From Sneathiella sp. (GTDB taxonomy: Bacteria; Pseudomonadota; Alphaproteobacteria; Sneathiellales; Sneathiellaceae): a stretch of 9,390 nt of DNA. The stretch is from assembly GCA_002732675.1 (NCBI GenBank), contig NVRR01000108.1, forward strand, positions 1 through 9,390, given 5' to 3'. Under the pieces are notes generated by a model. The model did not search any database and was not told the origin of the DNA. It saw nothing but the letters and a program-made list of their open reading frames with translations. Position 1 is the first letter of the stretch; every line of letters begins with the position of its first letter. This document shows positions 1 to 8,009 of this stretch, one piece after another. Position numbers and translations under genes: made by a program.

Positions 1-1
1 G

Positions 2-535
2 TTGAACGGTAAACTTGATGTTCTGTTTTTGCTTGGTGCTGATGAAATTGACGCCGCAAATCTCGGCAATAGCTTTGTGATTTATCAGGGCAGTCATGGC
101 GATGTGGGCGCACAGGCTGCCGATGTAATTCTGCCAGGAGCGACCTATACGGAAAAGGACGCAATCTGGGTCAATACAGAAGGACGGCCACAAATGGGCC
201 GCCGGGCTATCTTCCCGCCGGGTGAGGCGCGCGAAGACTGGACGATCCTTCGGGCACTCTCCGAAAAGCTCGGAAAAACGCTTCCCTACAATAGTTTGCA
301 TGAGCTGCGTGAGAAAATGGTAGAAGTCGCGCCGCATCTTGGCGAAATTGATGTGGTGACCGCTGCTCCTTGGGGGGATTTCGGAACGGACGGTACCCTT
401 GATGATGCGGCGTTTGTTAATCCGATCACAGATTACTACCTGACCAACCCGATTTCGCGATCCAGCAAGATCATGGCGGATTGCAGTAGTACTTTTTCTC
501 ATATAAAATCTGAGGGAACCGGCACAAATGGCTGA
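2..535 (+). CDS. nuoG: NADH-quinone oxidoreductase subunit G, C-terminal part (partial, 5' end outside window)
   Basis: This is the 3' end of the large iron-sulfur subunit of the complex I peripheral arm. The reading frame is open to the left edge, so the TTG at position 2 is an internal codon and not a start. The visible 177 residues hold the end of the molybdopterin-oxidoreductase-like domain ([17 protein letters not shown] near residues 30-46, then [15 protein letters not shown] near 50-64). A short C-terminal domain of the NuoG type follows ([13 protein letters not shown] near 134-146, [14 protein letters not shown] near 149-162). The N-terminal iron-sulfur-binding part is not in the window. 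In the family this domain is catalytically inactive and structural. The last ~15 residues ([15 protein letters not shown]) are a hydrophilic tail with no recognisable motif, encoded over the nuoH ribosome binding site. The stop codon lies inside nuoH, giving an 8-bp overlap that suggests translational coupling. Identification is confident. Confidence 0.95.
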   Translation: MNGKLDVLFLLGADEIDAANLGNSFVIYQGSHGDVGAQAADVILPGATYTEKDAIWVNTEGRPQMGRRAIFPPGEAREDWTILRALSEKLGKTLPYNSLHELREKMVEVAPHLGEIDVVTAAPWGDFGTDGTLDDAAFVNPITDYYLTNPISRSSKIMADCSSTFSHIKSEGTGTNG

Positions 536-1553
536 TTTTTGGGATATATACGCGCTCCCGACCATTATCATTGTCGGCTATATCTTGGCGATTGTGCTGC
601 CGTTGCTGGTCGCTGTGGCGTATCTGACGCTCTATGAACGGAAAGTCATGGCGTTGATGCAGCTGCGTAAGGGCCCCAATGTGGTTGGACCTTTCGGACT
701 TCTGCAACCGCTTGCCGATGGTGCCAAGCTGTTCTTCAAGGAAACGGTTGTTCCCTCAGGCGCCAACAAGGTGTTGTTTCTGCTGGCCCCGATGATGACC
801 TTTATCCTGAGCCTGATTGCCTGGGCGGTGATCCCGTTTGATGATGATATGGTGCTTTCCAATATCAATGTCGGAGCTCTTTATTTGTTCGCAATTTCCT
901 CCCTTGGGGTCTACGGGATTATCGTCGCTGGTTGGGCATCCAACTCACGCTATCCGTTTTTGGGCGCATTGCGCTCGGCGGCGCAGATGGTCTCTTACGA
1001 GGTTTCTATTGGATTTGTGATTGTCACCGTGTTGCTCTGCGCCGGGACGCTGAACCTTTCCGGCATTGTTTTGTCGCAAAAGGGTGATCTGGGCATGTTC
1101 AGCTGGTGGTTCGTACCGCTGTTCCCGATGTTTATCATTTTCTTCATCTCCATTCTGGCGGAAACGAACCGGCATCCGTTCGATCTGCCGGAGGCCGAAG
1201 CCGAGCTTGTCGCGGGCTATCAGACGGAATATTCGTCCATGGCCTTCGCGCTCTTCTTCCTCGGTGAATATGCCAATATGATCCTGATGAGCGCCATCTG
1301 CACCATCCTGTTTTTGGGCGGCTGGCTACCACCTGCAGACTGGGCGATCTTTACCTGGATCCCCGGCGTTGTCTGGTTCGGCATCAAGATCGCAATTTTG
1401 CTGTTCGTATTTATCTGGGTGCGGGCGACATTGCCGCGCTATCGCTATGACCAGCTGATGCGGCTGGGTTGGAAAGTATTTTTACCCTTCTCACTTTTGT
1501 GGGTCGTGCTCACCGCTGGGTTCCTTGTCTATTTCGACAAGATCCCGGCGTAA
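528..1553 (+). CDS. nuoH: NADH-quinone oxidoreductase subunit H (membrane, quinone chamber)
   Basis: NuoH is the membrane subunit that docks the peripheral arm and forms much of the ubiquinone-binding chamber. At 341 residues it has the family's usual length, and hydrophobic segments along its whole length fit the known eight-helix fold. Visible signatures are [17 protein letters not shown] (residues 35-51, with the conserved Glu37), [19 protein letters not shown] (54-72), [19 protein letters not shown] (136-154), SYEVS with Glu158, and the acidic loop [20 protein letters not shown] (211-230). The family uses this Glu-rich loop to couple quinone chemistry to proton movement. The ATG at 528 is preceded by a GAGGGA Shine-Dalgarno-like stretch about ten bases upstream and overlaps the end of nuoG by 8 bp. 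No truncation or missing key residue was seen. Confidence 0.98.
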   Translation: MADFWDIYALPTIIIVGYILAIVLPLLVAVAYLTLYERKVMALMQLRKGPNVVGPFGLLQPLADGAKLFFKETVVPSGANKVLFLLAPMMTFILSLIAWAVIPFDDDMVLSNINVGALYLFAISSLGVYGIIVAGWASNSRYPFLGALRSAAQMVSYEVSIGFVIVTVLLCAGTLNLSGIVLSQKGDLGMFSWWFVPLFPMFIIFFISILAETNRHPFDLPEAEAELVAGYQTEYSSMAFALFFLGEYANMILMSAICTILFLGGWLPPADWAIFTWIPGVVWFGIKIAILLFVFIWVRATLPRYRYDQLMRLGWKVFLPFSLLWVVLTAGFLVYFDKIPA

Positions 1554-1568
1554 CGGAAAGAGTTCAAG

Positions 1569-2060
1569 ATGGGATATATTGATAAACAAGCACGCAGTCT
1601 TCTGCTGACGGAAATTGTCACCGGAATGGCGACCACGTTCCGCTATATGTTCAAGACCAAGGCGACCATCAACTACCCCTATGAAAAGGGACCCCTCAGC
1701 CCGCGCTTCCGCGGTGAGCACGTGCTGCGCCGCTATCCCAATGGTGAGGAGCGCTGCATTGCCTGTAAGCTTTGCGAAGCGGCCTGTCCGGCCCTTGCCA
1801 TCACCATTGAGGCAGAACCCCGCGGCGACGACGGAAGCCGCCGCACCACGCGCTACGATATTGATATGACGAAATGCATCTATTGCGGATTTTGTCAGGA
1901 AGCCTGCCCGGTGGACGCCATTGTGCAGGGTCCGAATTTCGAATTTGCCACCGAAACCCGCGAGGAGCTTTTTTACGATAAAGAAAAGTTGCTGGCTAAC
2001 GGTGACCGGTGGGAGCAGGAAATTGCCCAGAACCTTGTCGCTGATGCGCCATACAGATAG
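1569..2060 (+). CDS. nuoI: NADH-quinone oxidoreductase subunit I (2x[4Fe-4S] ferredoxin-like)
   Basis: NuoI is the ferredoxin-like subunit (TYKY/NDUFS8 type) that carries clusters N6a and N6b and passes electrons from NuoG toward NuoB and the quinone. Both binding motifs are complete: [12 protein letters not shown] with Cys63, 66, 69 and 73, and [12 protein letters not shown] with Cys103, 106, 109 and 113. The N-terminus carries an amphipathic stretch (roughly residues 10-30) that in the family lies on the membrane and NuoH. The 163 residues, the RFRGEH element (46-51) and the C-terminal DAPYR match the short alphaproteobacterial/mitochondrial form, so the gene is full length. The ATG at 1569 has GGAAAGAG six bases upstream. 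It starts 15 bp after nuoH and is followed by the widest gap in the window (63 bp). Confidence 0.98.
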   Translation: MGYIDKQARSLLLTEIVTGMATTFRYMFKTKATINYPYEKGPLSPRFRGEHVLRRYPNGEERCIACKLCEAACPALAITIEAEPRGDDGSRRTTRYDIDMTKCIYCGFCQEACPVDAIVQGPNFEFATETREELFYDKEKLLANGDRWEQEIAQNLVADAPYR

Positions 2061-2123
2061 TTGGGATACAAGTGTGAAACCGATGACACCTAGAATATTG
2101 ATCAGAGCGAAAGAGGGGCAGAG
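2061..2123 (+). other. 63-bp nuoI-nuoJ spacer
   Basis: This is the only intergenic gap above about 20 bp in the window. It contains the nuoJ ribosome binding site (GAGGGG at 2113-2118, five bases before the ATG). I see no convincing promoter: TTGGGA at 2061 and TAGAAT at 2091 are 24 bases apart, too far for a sigma-70 pair. A weak interrupted inverted repeat (GTGTGA ... TGACAC, around 2072-2089) has one mismatch and short arms. No small gene of useful length is present. Confidence 0.6.
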
Positions 2124-2738
2124 ATGATTATTGCAACCCTTGCTTTTTACCTTTTCGCGGCGTTGACCGTCGCGTCGGCCTTTATGGTGATTTCGGCGAA
2201 GAACCCGGTGCATGCGGTTCTCTTCCTGATTTTGGCGTTTTTTAATTCAGCGGCACTGTTTGTGCTTCTGGGCGCAGAGTTCCTCGCCATGATCCTGATC
2301 GTTGTCTATGTGGGTGCCGTGGCGGTCCTGTTCCTGTTTGTGGTAATGATGCTCGACATCAATTTTGCCGAACTCAGGCAGGGCTTTTTACAATATCTGC
2401 CGATTGGTGGCCTGATTGGGATTATTCTGCTGATCGAGCTGATCCTGGTGGTCAGCGGATGGGTGCTTACTCCGGATGCCCTGCAACTAGCGGCACAGAA
2501 CGCGCCGATTATTCCTGGGGCAACCAACACCGAGCAGCTTGGGCAGGTGATCTATACCCAATATGCCTATCTGTTTCAGATTTCGGGCATGATCCTGCTG
2601 GTCGCCATGATCGGCGCCATTGTGCTGACCCATCGTCAACGCCCCGGCGTTAAGAAACAGGTCATTGCCGATCAGGTCTATCGTCGGCCAGAGGATGCGA
2701 TGGCTATTCGTAAAGTTGAGCCAGGACAGGGAGTGTAG
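2124..2738 (+). CDS. nuoJ: NADH-quinone oxidoreductase subunit J (membrane)
   Basis: NuoJ is the small membrane subunit between the quinone chamber (NuoH) and the antiporter-like channels. In known structures its third helix contains a pi-bulge that switches during turnover. The 204-residue product has the usual length and five hydrophobic segments, followed by a basic, soluble tail from about residue 171. The diagnostic element is [19 protein letters not shown] (about residues 60-78), with Tyr62 in the position of the conserved helix-3 tyrosine, preceded by [33 protein letters not shown] (27-46) is the other conserved stretch. The start at 2124 is supported by GAGGGG five bases upstream. It is followed at 7 bp by nuoK. 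Nothing unusual was seen. Confidence 0.97.
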   Translation: MIIATLAFYLFAALTVASAFMVISAKNPVHAVLFLILAFFNSAALFVLLGAEFLAMILIVVYVGAVAVLFLFVVMMLDINFAELRQGFLQYLPIGGLIGIILLIELILVVSGWVLTPDALQLAAQNAPIIPGATNTEQLGQVIYTQYAYLFQISGMILLVAMIGAIVLTHRQRPGVKKQVIADQVYRRPEDAMAIRKVEPGQGV

Positions 2739-2741
2739 GGG
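2737..2741 (+). promoter_or_regulatory. nuoK ribosome binding site (decides start)
   Basis: AGGGG lies across the nuoJ stop codon, four bases before the ATG at 2746. A second purine stretch, AGGGAG at 2728-2733, lies 12 bases before it. Together they support 2746 as the nuoK start over the earlier in-frame ATG at 2665, which would add 27 hydrophilic residues not found in the family. Confidence 0.6.
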
Positions 2742-2745
2742 TCTT

Positions 2746-3054
2746 ATGGAAATCGGTCTTGCACATTATTTGACGGTCTCGGCAATTTTGCTGACCCTTG
2801 GGATATTCGGCATTTTCCTCAACCGGAAGAATGTCATCGTCATTCTTATGTCGGTGGAGCTGATGCTGCTGGCGGTCAATATCAATCTCGTTGCCTTTTC
2901 TTCCTTCCTTGGGGATCTGGTGGGGCAGGTTTTTGCGCTGTTCGTGCTCACGGTCGCGGCCGGTGAGGCGGCCATCGGGCTTGCCATTCTCGTTGTTTAC
3001 TTCCGAAATCGCGGCACGATCGCGGTTGAGGACATTCATCACATGAAGGGTTAA
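2746..3054 (+). CDS. nuoK: NADH-quinone oxidoreductase subunit K (membrane)
   Basis: NuoK is a three-helix membrane subunit (MrpC/ND4L-like) in the central charged axis of complex I. With the start at 2746 the product has 102 residues, the typical length, and begins [15 protein letters not shown] as in alphaproteobacterial NuoK. Both intramembrane glutamates needed for proton pumping are present: Glu38 in [11 protein letters not shown] and Glu74 in [10 protein letters not shown], matching Glu36 and Glu72 of the E. coli protein. The open frame extends upstream to an ATG at 2665 inside nuoJ. That longer version is rejected because the extension is hydrophilic, overlaps nuoJ and lacks family support. 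nuoL follows after 8 bp. Confidence 0.97.
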   Translation: MEIGLAHYLTVSAILLTLGIFGIFLNRKNVIVILMSVELMLLAVNINLVAFSSFLGDLVGQVFALFVLTVAAGEAAIGLAILVVYFRNRGTIAVEDIHHMKG

Positions 3055-3062
3055 GCACAGTC

Positions 3063-4997
3063 ATGATGTACGTCCTCATTGTCTTTTTGCCGCTGCTGGC
3101 CGCCCTGATAGTCGGGTTTTTTGGCAACAAGATCGGCGATCGCGGCAGTCAGCTGATTACCTCCGGTGCTGTTATTATTGCGGCCGTGCTGTCTTGGGTA
3201 TCGCTTTGGCAGATCGCTTTTAACCAGACAACAGAAATGGTCAGTCTCTTTACCTGGATCAATTCAGGTGATTTTGACGTCAACTGGGCCCTTCGCATTG
3301 ACAGCCTGACAGCGGTGATGTTGGTGGTGGTCAATACAGTCTCCGCCGTGGTGCATGTCTACTCAATCGGCTACATGGCCCATGATCCACATAAGCCGCG
3401 CTTTATGGCCTATCTGTCGATGTTTACCTTTGCCATGCTGATGTTGGTCACGTCGGATAACTTTGTACAGCTTTACTTTGGCTGGGAAGGCGTCGGTCTC
3501 GCCAGTTACCTATTGATAGGCTTCTGGTACAAGAAACCCAGCGCCAATGCCGCCGCCATCAAGGCCTTCGTGGTCAATCGGGTCGGCGACTTTGGCTTTG
3601 CTCTCGGCATCATGGCTATTTACCTGGTATTTGACTCTGTTAGCTTTAGTGAGGTTTTCGCGGCGGTTCCGGATCAGGTGGGTAAAACCTTTGAATTCCT
3701 GGGCTTTCATGTTGATATTCTGACAACCATTTGCTTACTGCTGTTTGTCGGTGCCATGGGAAAATCGGCACAGATCGGCCTGCATACCTGGCTCCCAGAT
3801 GCGATGGAAGGCCCGACGCCCGTGTCAGCCTTGATCCACGCTGCGACCATGGTAACAGCGGGTGTGTTTATGGTGGCCCGTTGTTCCCCCATCTTTGAAT
3901 ATTCGCCGACCGCCTTGTTGGTTGTGACTATTGTTGGTGCGACGACTTGCGTCTTTGCCGCGACGATCGGTTTGGTGCAAAACGATATCAAGCGAGTGAT
4001 TGCCTATTCCACCTGTTCGCAGCTCGGCTATATGTTTTTCGCCCTTGGTATTGGCGCTTATCCCGTTGCTATCTTCCACCTCTTTACCCATGCCTTTTTC
4101 AAAGCGTTGCTGTTCCTAAGTGCGGGTTCGGTGATCCATGCCGTCTCTGATGAGCAGGATATGCGCAAAATGGGTGGCCTGTGGAAACATATCAAAGTCA
4201 CCTATGTGATGATGTGGATCGGATCGCTTGCCCTTGCTGGCATCCCATTTTTTGCCGGTTTCTGGTCGAAAGACCTGATTATCGAAAGCGCCTTCGCGGC
4301 GGGGACCAATGCCGGCGAATATGCATTTTGGGCGGGGACTATTGCGGCAGGGCTGACAGCCTTTTATTCCGGCCGTCTGATTTTCATGACCTTCCACGGC
4401 AAACCTCGGGCGAGCAAGGAAGTAATGGATAATATCCATGAAAGTCCAAAGATCATGCTGTTCCCCTTGGGTGTCTTGGCCCTTGGCGCGACTTTTGGCG
4501 GCATCATGGTTATTCCCATGACCTGGGACGGCCATTATCAGGAATTCTGGGGATCGGCCATCCTGATCCTGGAAAATAACGATGTGATGATCAAAGCGCA
4601 TCACGTGCCGGCCTGGGTTAAGTTGCTGCCTCTGAGTTTGGCCTTGGTTGCCTTCGTGCTGACGGTGCAAATGTATATCCGCCGGACGGATATTCCTGTG
4701 CAGCTCGCCAAGACCCATTCGGCGCTTCATCAGTTCCTGCTCAATAAATGGTATTTCGACGAGCTTTATGATTTTCTTTTTGTCAGGCCCGCAAGCGCCA
4801 TTGGTCGTTTCCTCTGGACCTTTGGCGATGGCAAGGTCATTGACGGGCTGGGGCCTAACGGGGTTGCCGGGCGGGTTATGGTTCTGGCAAGGCGGGCGTC
4901 GCAGTTGCAAACGGGCTATGTCTATCATTACGCTTTTGCCATGTTGCTCGGTGTTGCGGGTTTCGTTTCTTATTTCTTCTTCGCGGGTGGACAGTAA
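3063..4997 (+). CDS. nuoL: NADH-quinone oxidoreductase subunit L (distal proton channel)
   Basis: NuoL is the terminal antiporter-like proton-translocating subunit. The 644 residues fit the family, including the C-terminal extension that forms the long lateral helix and final transmembrane anchor (about residues 520-644, ending in a hydrophobic segment). Channel residues are all present: Glu142 in GWEGVGLASY (E. coli Glu144), Lys234 in MGKSAQIGLHTWLPDAMEG (E. coli Lys229), His343 and Lys347 in FTHAFFKALLF, and Lys403-Asp404 in AGFWSKDLI (E. coli Lys399-Asp400). The helix-breaking loop DIKRVIAYSTCSQLGYM (308-324) has counterparts in NuoM and NuoN. Two adjacent ATG codons (3063 and 3066) could each start translation. 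The AAGGG at 3046-3050 is rather far upstream of both, so the exact start is uncertain by one residue. nuoM begins 3 bp after the stop. Confidence 0.98.
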   Translation: MMYVLIVFLPLLAALIVGFFGNKIGDRGSQLITSGAVIIAAVLSWVSLWQIAFNQTTEMVSLFTWINSGDFDVNWALRIDSLTAVMLVVVNTVSAVVHVYSIGYMAHDPHKPRFMAYLSMFTFAMLMLVTSDNFVQLYFGWEGVGLASYLLIGFWYKKPSANAAAIKAFVVNRVGDFGFALGIMAIYLVFDSVSFSEVFAAVPDQVGKTFEFLGFHVDILTTICLLLFVGAMGKSAQIGLHTWLPDAMEGPTPVSALIHAATMVTAGVFMVARCSPIFEYSPTALLVVTIVGATTCVFAATIGLVQNDIKRVIAYSTCSQLGYMFFALGIGAYPVAIFHLFTHAFFKALLFLSAGSVIHAVSDEQDMRKMGGLWKHIKVTYVMMWIGSLALAGIPFFAGFWSKDLIIESAFAAGTNAGEYAFWAGTIAAGLTAFYSGRLIFMTFHGKPRASKEVMDNIHESPKIMLFPLGVLALGATFGGIMVIPMTWDGHYQEFWGSAILILENNDVMIKAHHVPAWVKLLPLSLALVAFVLTVQMYIRRTDIPVQLAKTHSALHQFLLNKWYFDELYDFLFVRPASAIGRFLWTFGDGKVIDGLGPNGVAGRVMVLARRASQLQTGYVYHYAFAMLLGVAGFVSYFFFAGGQ

Positions 4998-5000
4998 GTC

Positions 5001-6512
5001 ATGCTTGATTGGCCTATCTTATCAACGGTGACCTTCCTGCCTCTGGTCGGGGTGCTCCTGATATTGCTCACCAGCGGCAAGGAAGAAAATTCAGCCCGTA
5101 ACGCCCGCTGGGTGGCGCTCTGGACAACCTTATTTACCTTTATTGTGTCGCTGTTTATCTGGCTGAATTTCGATAATTCCCTGGCTACCTTCCAGTTTGT
5201 CGAGAAAGAACCCTGGCTCAGCGGTGGCATCAACTATCACATGGGCGTCGATGGTATTTCGATGCTGTTCGTTATCCTGACCACGTTCCTGATGCCGCTG
5301 TGTATTCTGGCGAGCTGGGAATCCATCGGGACACGTGTCCGCGAATTTATGATCGCCTTCCTGATCATGGAAGCCCTGATGATCGGGGTTTTCTGTGCCC
5401 TTGATATGGTGTTGTTCTATCTCTTTTTCGAAGCCGGACTGATCCCGATGTTCCTGATCATCGGCATTTGGGGTGGGCCGCAGCGGGTTTATGCCAGCTT
5501 CAAATTTTTCCTCTATACGCTCGTCGGCTCGGTGCTGATGCTGGCGGCAATGATTGTCATGTATAATGTGGCCGGCACGACCGATATTCCCACATTGATC
5601 GCCTTTGATTTCGATGTAGACCTGCAATACTGGCTATGGCTGGCGTTCTTCGCGTCCTTCGCGGTGAAAGTGCCCATGTGGCCGGTACATACCTGGCTAC
5701 CCGACGCCCATGTGCAGGCCCCAACGGCTGGCTCGGTGATATTGGCCGGTGTGCTTCTGAAAATGGGGGCATACGGCTTTTTGCGGTTTTCGATCCCTAT
5801 GTTCCCGAACGGATCTGAATTTTTCATGCCGCTGGTTTTTGGTTTAAGTGCCATCGCAATCATTTATACGTCGCTGGTCGCCCTGGTGCAGAAGGATATG
5901 AAGAAGCTCATCGCCTATTCTTCCGTGGCGCATATGGGCTTTATCACCATCGGCATTTTCACCTTCACCGAACAAGGGTTGGAGGGTGGCATCCTGCAGA
6001 TGATCAGTCACGGCATTGTCTCGGGGGCATTGTTCCTTTGTGTCGGTGTTGTCTATGACCGCATTCATAGCCGCGAAATTGCCCGCTATGGCGGTCTCGT
6101 ACACCGAATGCCGCGCTATGCCGTTATCTTCATGGTCTTTACCATGGCGACCATCGGCCTGCCGGGCACCAGTGGTTTTGTCGGTGAATTCCTGATCCTC
6201 GTCGGTGCTTATCAGGTGAGTACGACAGTGGCCTTCTTCGCGACCATTGGCGTGATCCTTGGCGCGGCCTATAGCCTCTGGCTCTATCGCCGGGTGGTGT
6301 TTGGCGAACTGGTTAAAGATGATTTGAAGAATATTATGGATGTCGGTAAGCGCGAGATGATCATTTTCATGCCGCTCGTCCTCGTGGCGCTATGGATCGG
6401 GATTTATCCGGCGCCTTTCCTGGATGTCATGCATGCCTCTGTCACTAATTTGATAGAGCAGCATGAACTTGCCTTGGAAGCCACCAAAACAATTGTCAAC
6501 GCGACTAAGTAG
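5001..6512 (+). CDS. nuoM: NADH-quinone oxidoreductase subunit M (middle proton channel)
   Basis: NuoM is the second antiporter-like proton-translocating membrane subunit. The 503 residues have the normal length and are hydrophobic throughout, fitting 14 helices. Visible functional residues are Glu144 in [10 protein letters not shown], Lys223 in [19 protein letters not shown], Lys254 in [12 protein letters not shown], and Glu396 in GFVGEFLIL. These correspond to E. coli Glu144, Lys234, Lys265 and Glu407. The first soluble stretch carries [13 protein letters not shown] (81-93), characteristic of NuoM/ND4. The [16 protein letters not shown] loop (299-314) parallels those of NuoL and NuoN. Only three bases separate the ATG from the nuoL stop, so translation is probably coupled; the upstream GGGTGG is a weak binding site. 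Confidence 0.98.
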   Translation: MLDWPILSTVTFLPLVGVLLILLTSGKEENSARNARWVALWTTLFTFIVSLFIWLNFDNSLATFQFVEKEPWLSGGINYHMGVDGISMLFVILTTFLMPLCILASWESIGTRVREFMIAFLIMEALMIGVFCALDMVLFYLFFEAGLIPMFLIIGIWGGPQRVYASFKFFLYTLVGSVLMLAAMIVMYNVAGTTDIPTLIAFDFDVDLQYWLWLAFFASFAVKVPMWPVHTWLPDAHVQAPTAGSVILAGVLLKMGAYGFLRFSIPMFPNGSEFFMPLVFGLSAIAIIYTSLVALVQKDMKKLIAYSSVAHMGFITIGIFTFTEQGLEGGILQMISHGIVSGALFLCVGVVYDRIHSREIARYGGLVHRMPRYAVIFMVFTMATIGLPGTSGFVGEFLILVGAYQVSTTVAFFATIGVILGAAYSLWLYRRVVFGELVKDDLKNIMDVGKREMIIFMPLVLVALWIGIYPAPFLDVMHASVTNLIEQHELALEATKTIVNATK

Positions 6513-6525
6513 GTAGGGTAGAAAC

Positions 6526-7965
6526 ATGGACATGCCTGACTTTTCAATCGCCCTTCCGGAAATCTTTATTGCCTGCGCTGTCATGGCTTTGTTAATGATT
6601 GGCGCGTTTCGGGGTAATAAATCCACCAGTTTGGTTTCTTGGCTATCAGTTGTATCGCTGATAATTGCCGGATTGCTGGTCCAGTATGAAGCGGGAGAAA
6701 CTTTCGTTACATTTAGCGGACTTTATCGTGATGACGCTTTCGGGGCCTTCATGAAGATCCTGTGTCTGGGCGCCTCAGCGCTTGCGATCATCATGTCTAT
6801 GGAGTTTAACCGCCGGGAAAAACTGGCCCGCTTTGAATTCCCGATCCTGATTGTCATTGCCACGCTTGGCATGATGGTGATGATTTCCGCCAATGATCTG
6901 ATGAGCCTTTATCTCGGGATTGAGCTGATGAGCCTGTCGCTATACATCACGGCGGCGTTCCGTCGAGATAGTGAGCGATCAACCGAAGCAGGCCTTAAGT
7001 ATTTTGTGCTGGGGGCGCTTGCCTCTGGCATGCTGCTCTACGGCTGTTCGCTCATATACGGCTTTACCGGCACCACTAATTTCGACGTCCTGTCGCAGAT
7101 CTTTACGACGGGTGAGGCCACGCCGGGCATCGGTCTGATTATCGGCCTTGTGTTCCTGATCGCCGGGTTGGCGTTCAAGGTATCCGCCGTGCCGTTCCAT
7201 ATGTGGACGCCGGATGTGTATGAAGGGGTGCCGACACCGGTTACCGCCTTTTTTGCCGCCGCGCCGAAAGTCGCCGGGATGGCGTTGTTCTTGCGGGTCT
7301 TTATTGAACCTTTCGGGGCTCTCGTCGATCAGTGGCAGCAGATCATCATCTTTATCTCTATCGCCTCAATGATTTTGGGCGCCTTTGCAGCGATCACGCA
7401 GAAGAACATCAAACGCCTGATGGCCTATTCTTCTATCGGGCATATTGGCTACGCTCTGGTTGGTTTGGCGGCGGGCACCGAAGAAGGGGTTTTTGCTGTT
7501 CTGGTGTACATGAGCATCTATGTGGTCATGAATATCGGCGCCTTTGCCTGCATTCTGGCCATGCGCCAGCGCGATGGTATGGTTGAGGATATTTCAGAGC
7601 TGGCGGGCCTCAGTAAATCACAGCCGTGGATGGCCTTCCTGCTGATGATCTTCATGTTTAGTCTGGCCGGTATTCCGCCGCTCGCCGGGTTCTTTGGCAA
7701 ATTCTACATCTTTGTTGCGGCCATTAACGCGGGCCTGATCCCGCTCGCTGTTATCGGGTTGGTGACATCGGTTGTGGGCGCGTTCTACTACATCCGCATC
7801 GTTAAGATCATGTATTTTGATGACGCCGGAGAAGGCTTTGTCCCCGTTGGGCGAACGCTGTCGATCATCATGACAGTGTCGGGAATATTCGTGGCTTTCT
7901 TTGTCCTCTTTCCGAGCCCGCTACTTGATAGTGCAAAGGCGGCGGCAGCTGTGCTGTTTTCGTGA
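6526..7965 (+). CDS. nuoN: NADH-quinone oxidoreductase subunit N (proximal proton channel)
   Basis: NuoN is the antiporter-like subunit closest to NuoK. It has 479 residues, as expected, and 14 predicted helices' worth of hydrophobic segments. The proton path is intact: Glu133 in GIELMSLSLY, Lys158 in AGLKYFVLGA, Lys218 in FKVSAVPFHMWTPDVYEG, Lys248 in APKVAGMALF and Lys392 in FFGKFYIF. These align with E. coli Glu133, Lys158, Lys217, Lys247 and Lys395. NIKRLMAYSSIGHIGYAL (294-311) is the NuoN version of the shared loop. The ATG at 6526 has AGGG seven bases upstream; an ATG two codons later (6532) is a possible but less well spaced alternative. The stop codon overlaps the GTG start of birA, placing the next gene in the same transcript. 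Confidence 0.98.
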   Translation: MDMPDFSIALPEIFIACAVMALLMIGAFRGNKSTSLVSWLSVVSLIIAGLLVQYEAGETFVTFSGLYRDDAFGAFMKILCLGASALAIIMSMEFNRREKLARFEFPILIVIATLGMMVMISANDLMSLYLGIELMSLSLYITAAFRRDSERSTEAGLKYFVLGALASGMLLYGCSLIYGFTGTTNFDVLSQIFTTGEATPGIGLIIGLVFLIAGLAFKVSAVPFHMWTPDVYEGVPTPVTAFFAAAPKVAGMALFLRVFIEPFGALVDQWQQIIIFISIASMILGAFAAITQKNIKRLMAYSSIGHIGYALVGLAAGTEEGVFAVLVYMSIYVVMNIGAFACILAMRQRDGMVEDISELAGLSKSQPWMAFLLMIFMFSLAGIPPLAGFFGKFYIFVAAINAGLIPLAVIGLVTSVVGAFYYIRIVKIMYFDDAGEGFVPVGRTLSIIMTVSGIFVAFFVLFPSPLLDSAKAAAAVLFS

Positions 7966-8009
7966 TCAGCCCGGTCGGCGGCGGCATTGTTGATCTGCCG
8001 CCGTTCTTT
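7940..8009 (+). other. Mutually exclusive GC-rich pairings around the nuoN stop / birA start
   Basis: The right arm CTGCCGCCG (7995-8003) can pair perfectly over 9 bp with CGGCGGCAG at 7940-7948, near the end of nuoN, enclosing the birA GTG at 7962 in the loop. Alternatively, TGCCGCCG (7996-8003) pairs over 8 bp with CGGCGGCA at 7979-7986 in a tight hairpin with a nine-base loop. The tight hairpin is followed by TTCTTT (8004-8009), which resembles a weak intrinsic terminator or attenuator tail. The pairings are read directly from the sequence; any regulatory role is inference. The arms also encode an alanine run in NuoN and glycine/proline codons in BirA, so codon choice alone could produce them. 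Confidence 0.35.

Noticed and set aside
2061..2096. Possible promoter TTGGGA ... TAGAAT between nuoI and nuoJ
   Set aside because: The 24-base spacing is far from the 16-18 expected for a sigma-70-type promoter, and the -35 match is poor.
1491..2213. 240-codon open frame on the - strand opposite nuoI and its flanks
   Set aside because: It is antisense to the clearly functional nuoI, its product is low-complexity and resembles no family I know, and it has no ribosome binding site or own neighbourhood. It is best explained as a codon-bias shadow.
2665..2745. Longer NuoK start at ATG 2665
   Set aside because: It would add 27 charged residues overlapping nuoJ. The start at 2746 gives the standard 102-residue NuoK and has a purine-rich site upstream.
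4116..4928. 270-codon open frame on the - strand inside nuoL
   Set aside because: It lies fully within nuoL, and its product is rich in Arg, His and Gln without domains, as expected from reading a membrane-protein gene backwards.
5130..5627. 165-codon open frame on the - strand inside nuoM
   Set aside because: It is antisense to conserved nuoM sequence. Its highly charged, His/Gln/Asp-rich composition is the reverse image of hydrophobic codons.
3984..7470. Repeated motif (I/M)AYS....(H/Q).G in three places, as a possible DNA repeat
   Set aside because: The three copies (NuoL about 313-322, NuoM about 304-313, NuoN about 299-308) reflect ancient paralogy of the antiporter-like subunits, not a nucleotide repeat.
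3063..7965. NuoL/M/N-like genes belonging to an Mrp antiporter or membrane-bound hydrogenase instead of complex I
   Set aside because: They sit in uninterrupted nuoG-H-I-J-K-L-M-N order with complete complex I-specific NuoH, NuoI and NuoJ, and each matches its own Nuo subfamily signature.
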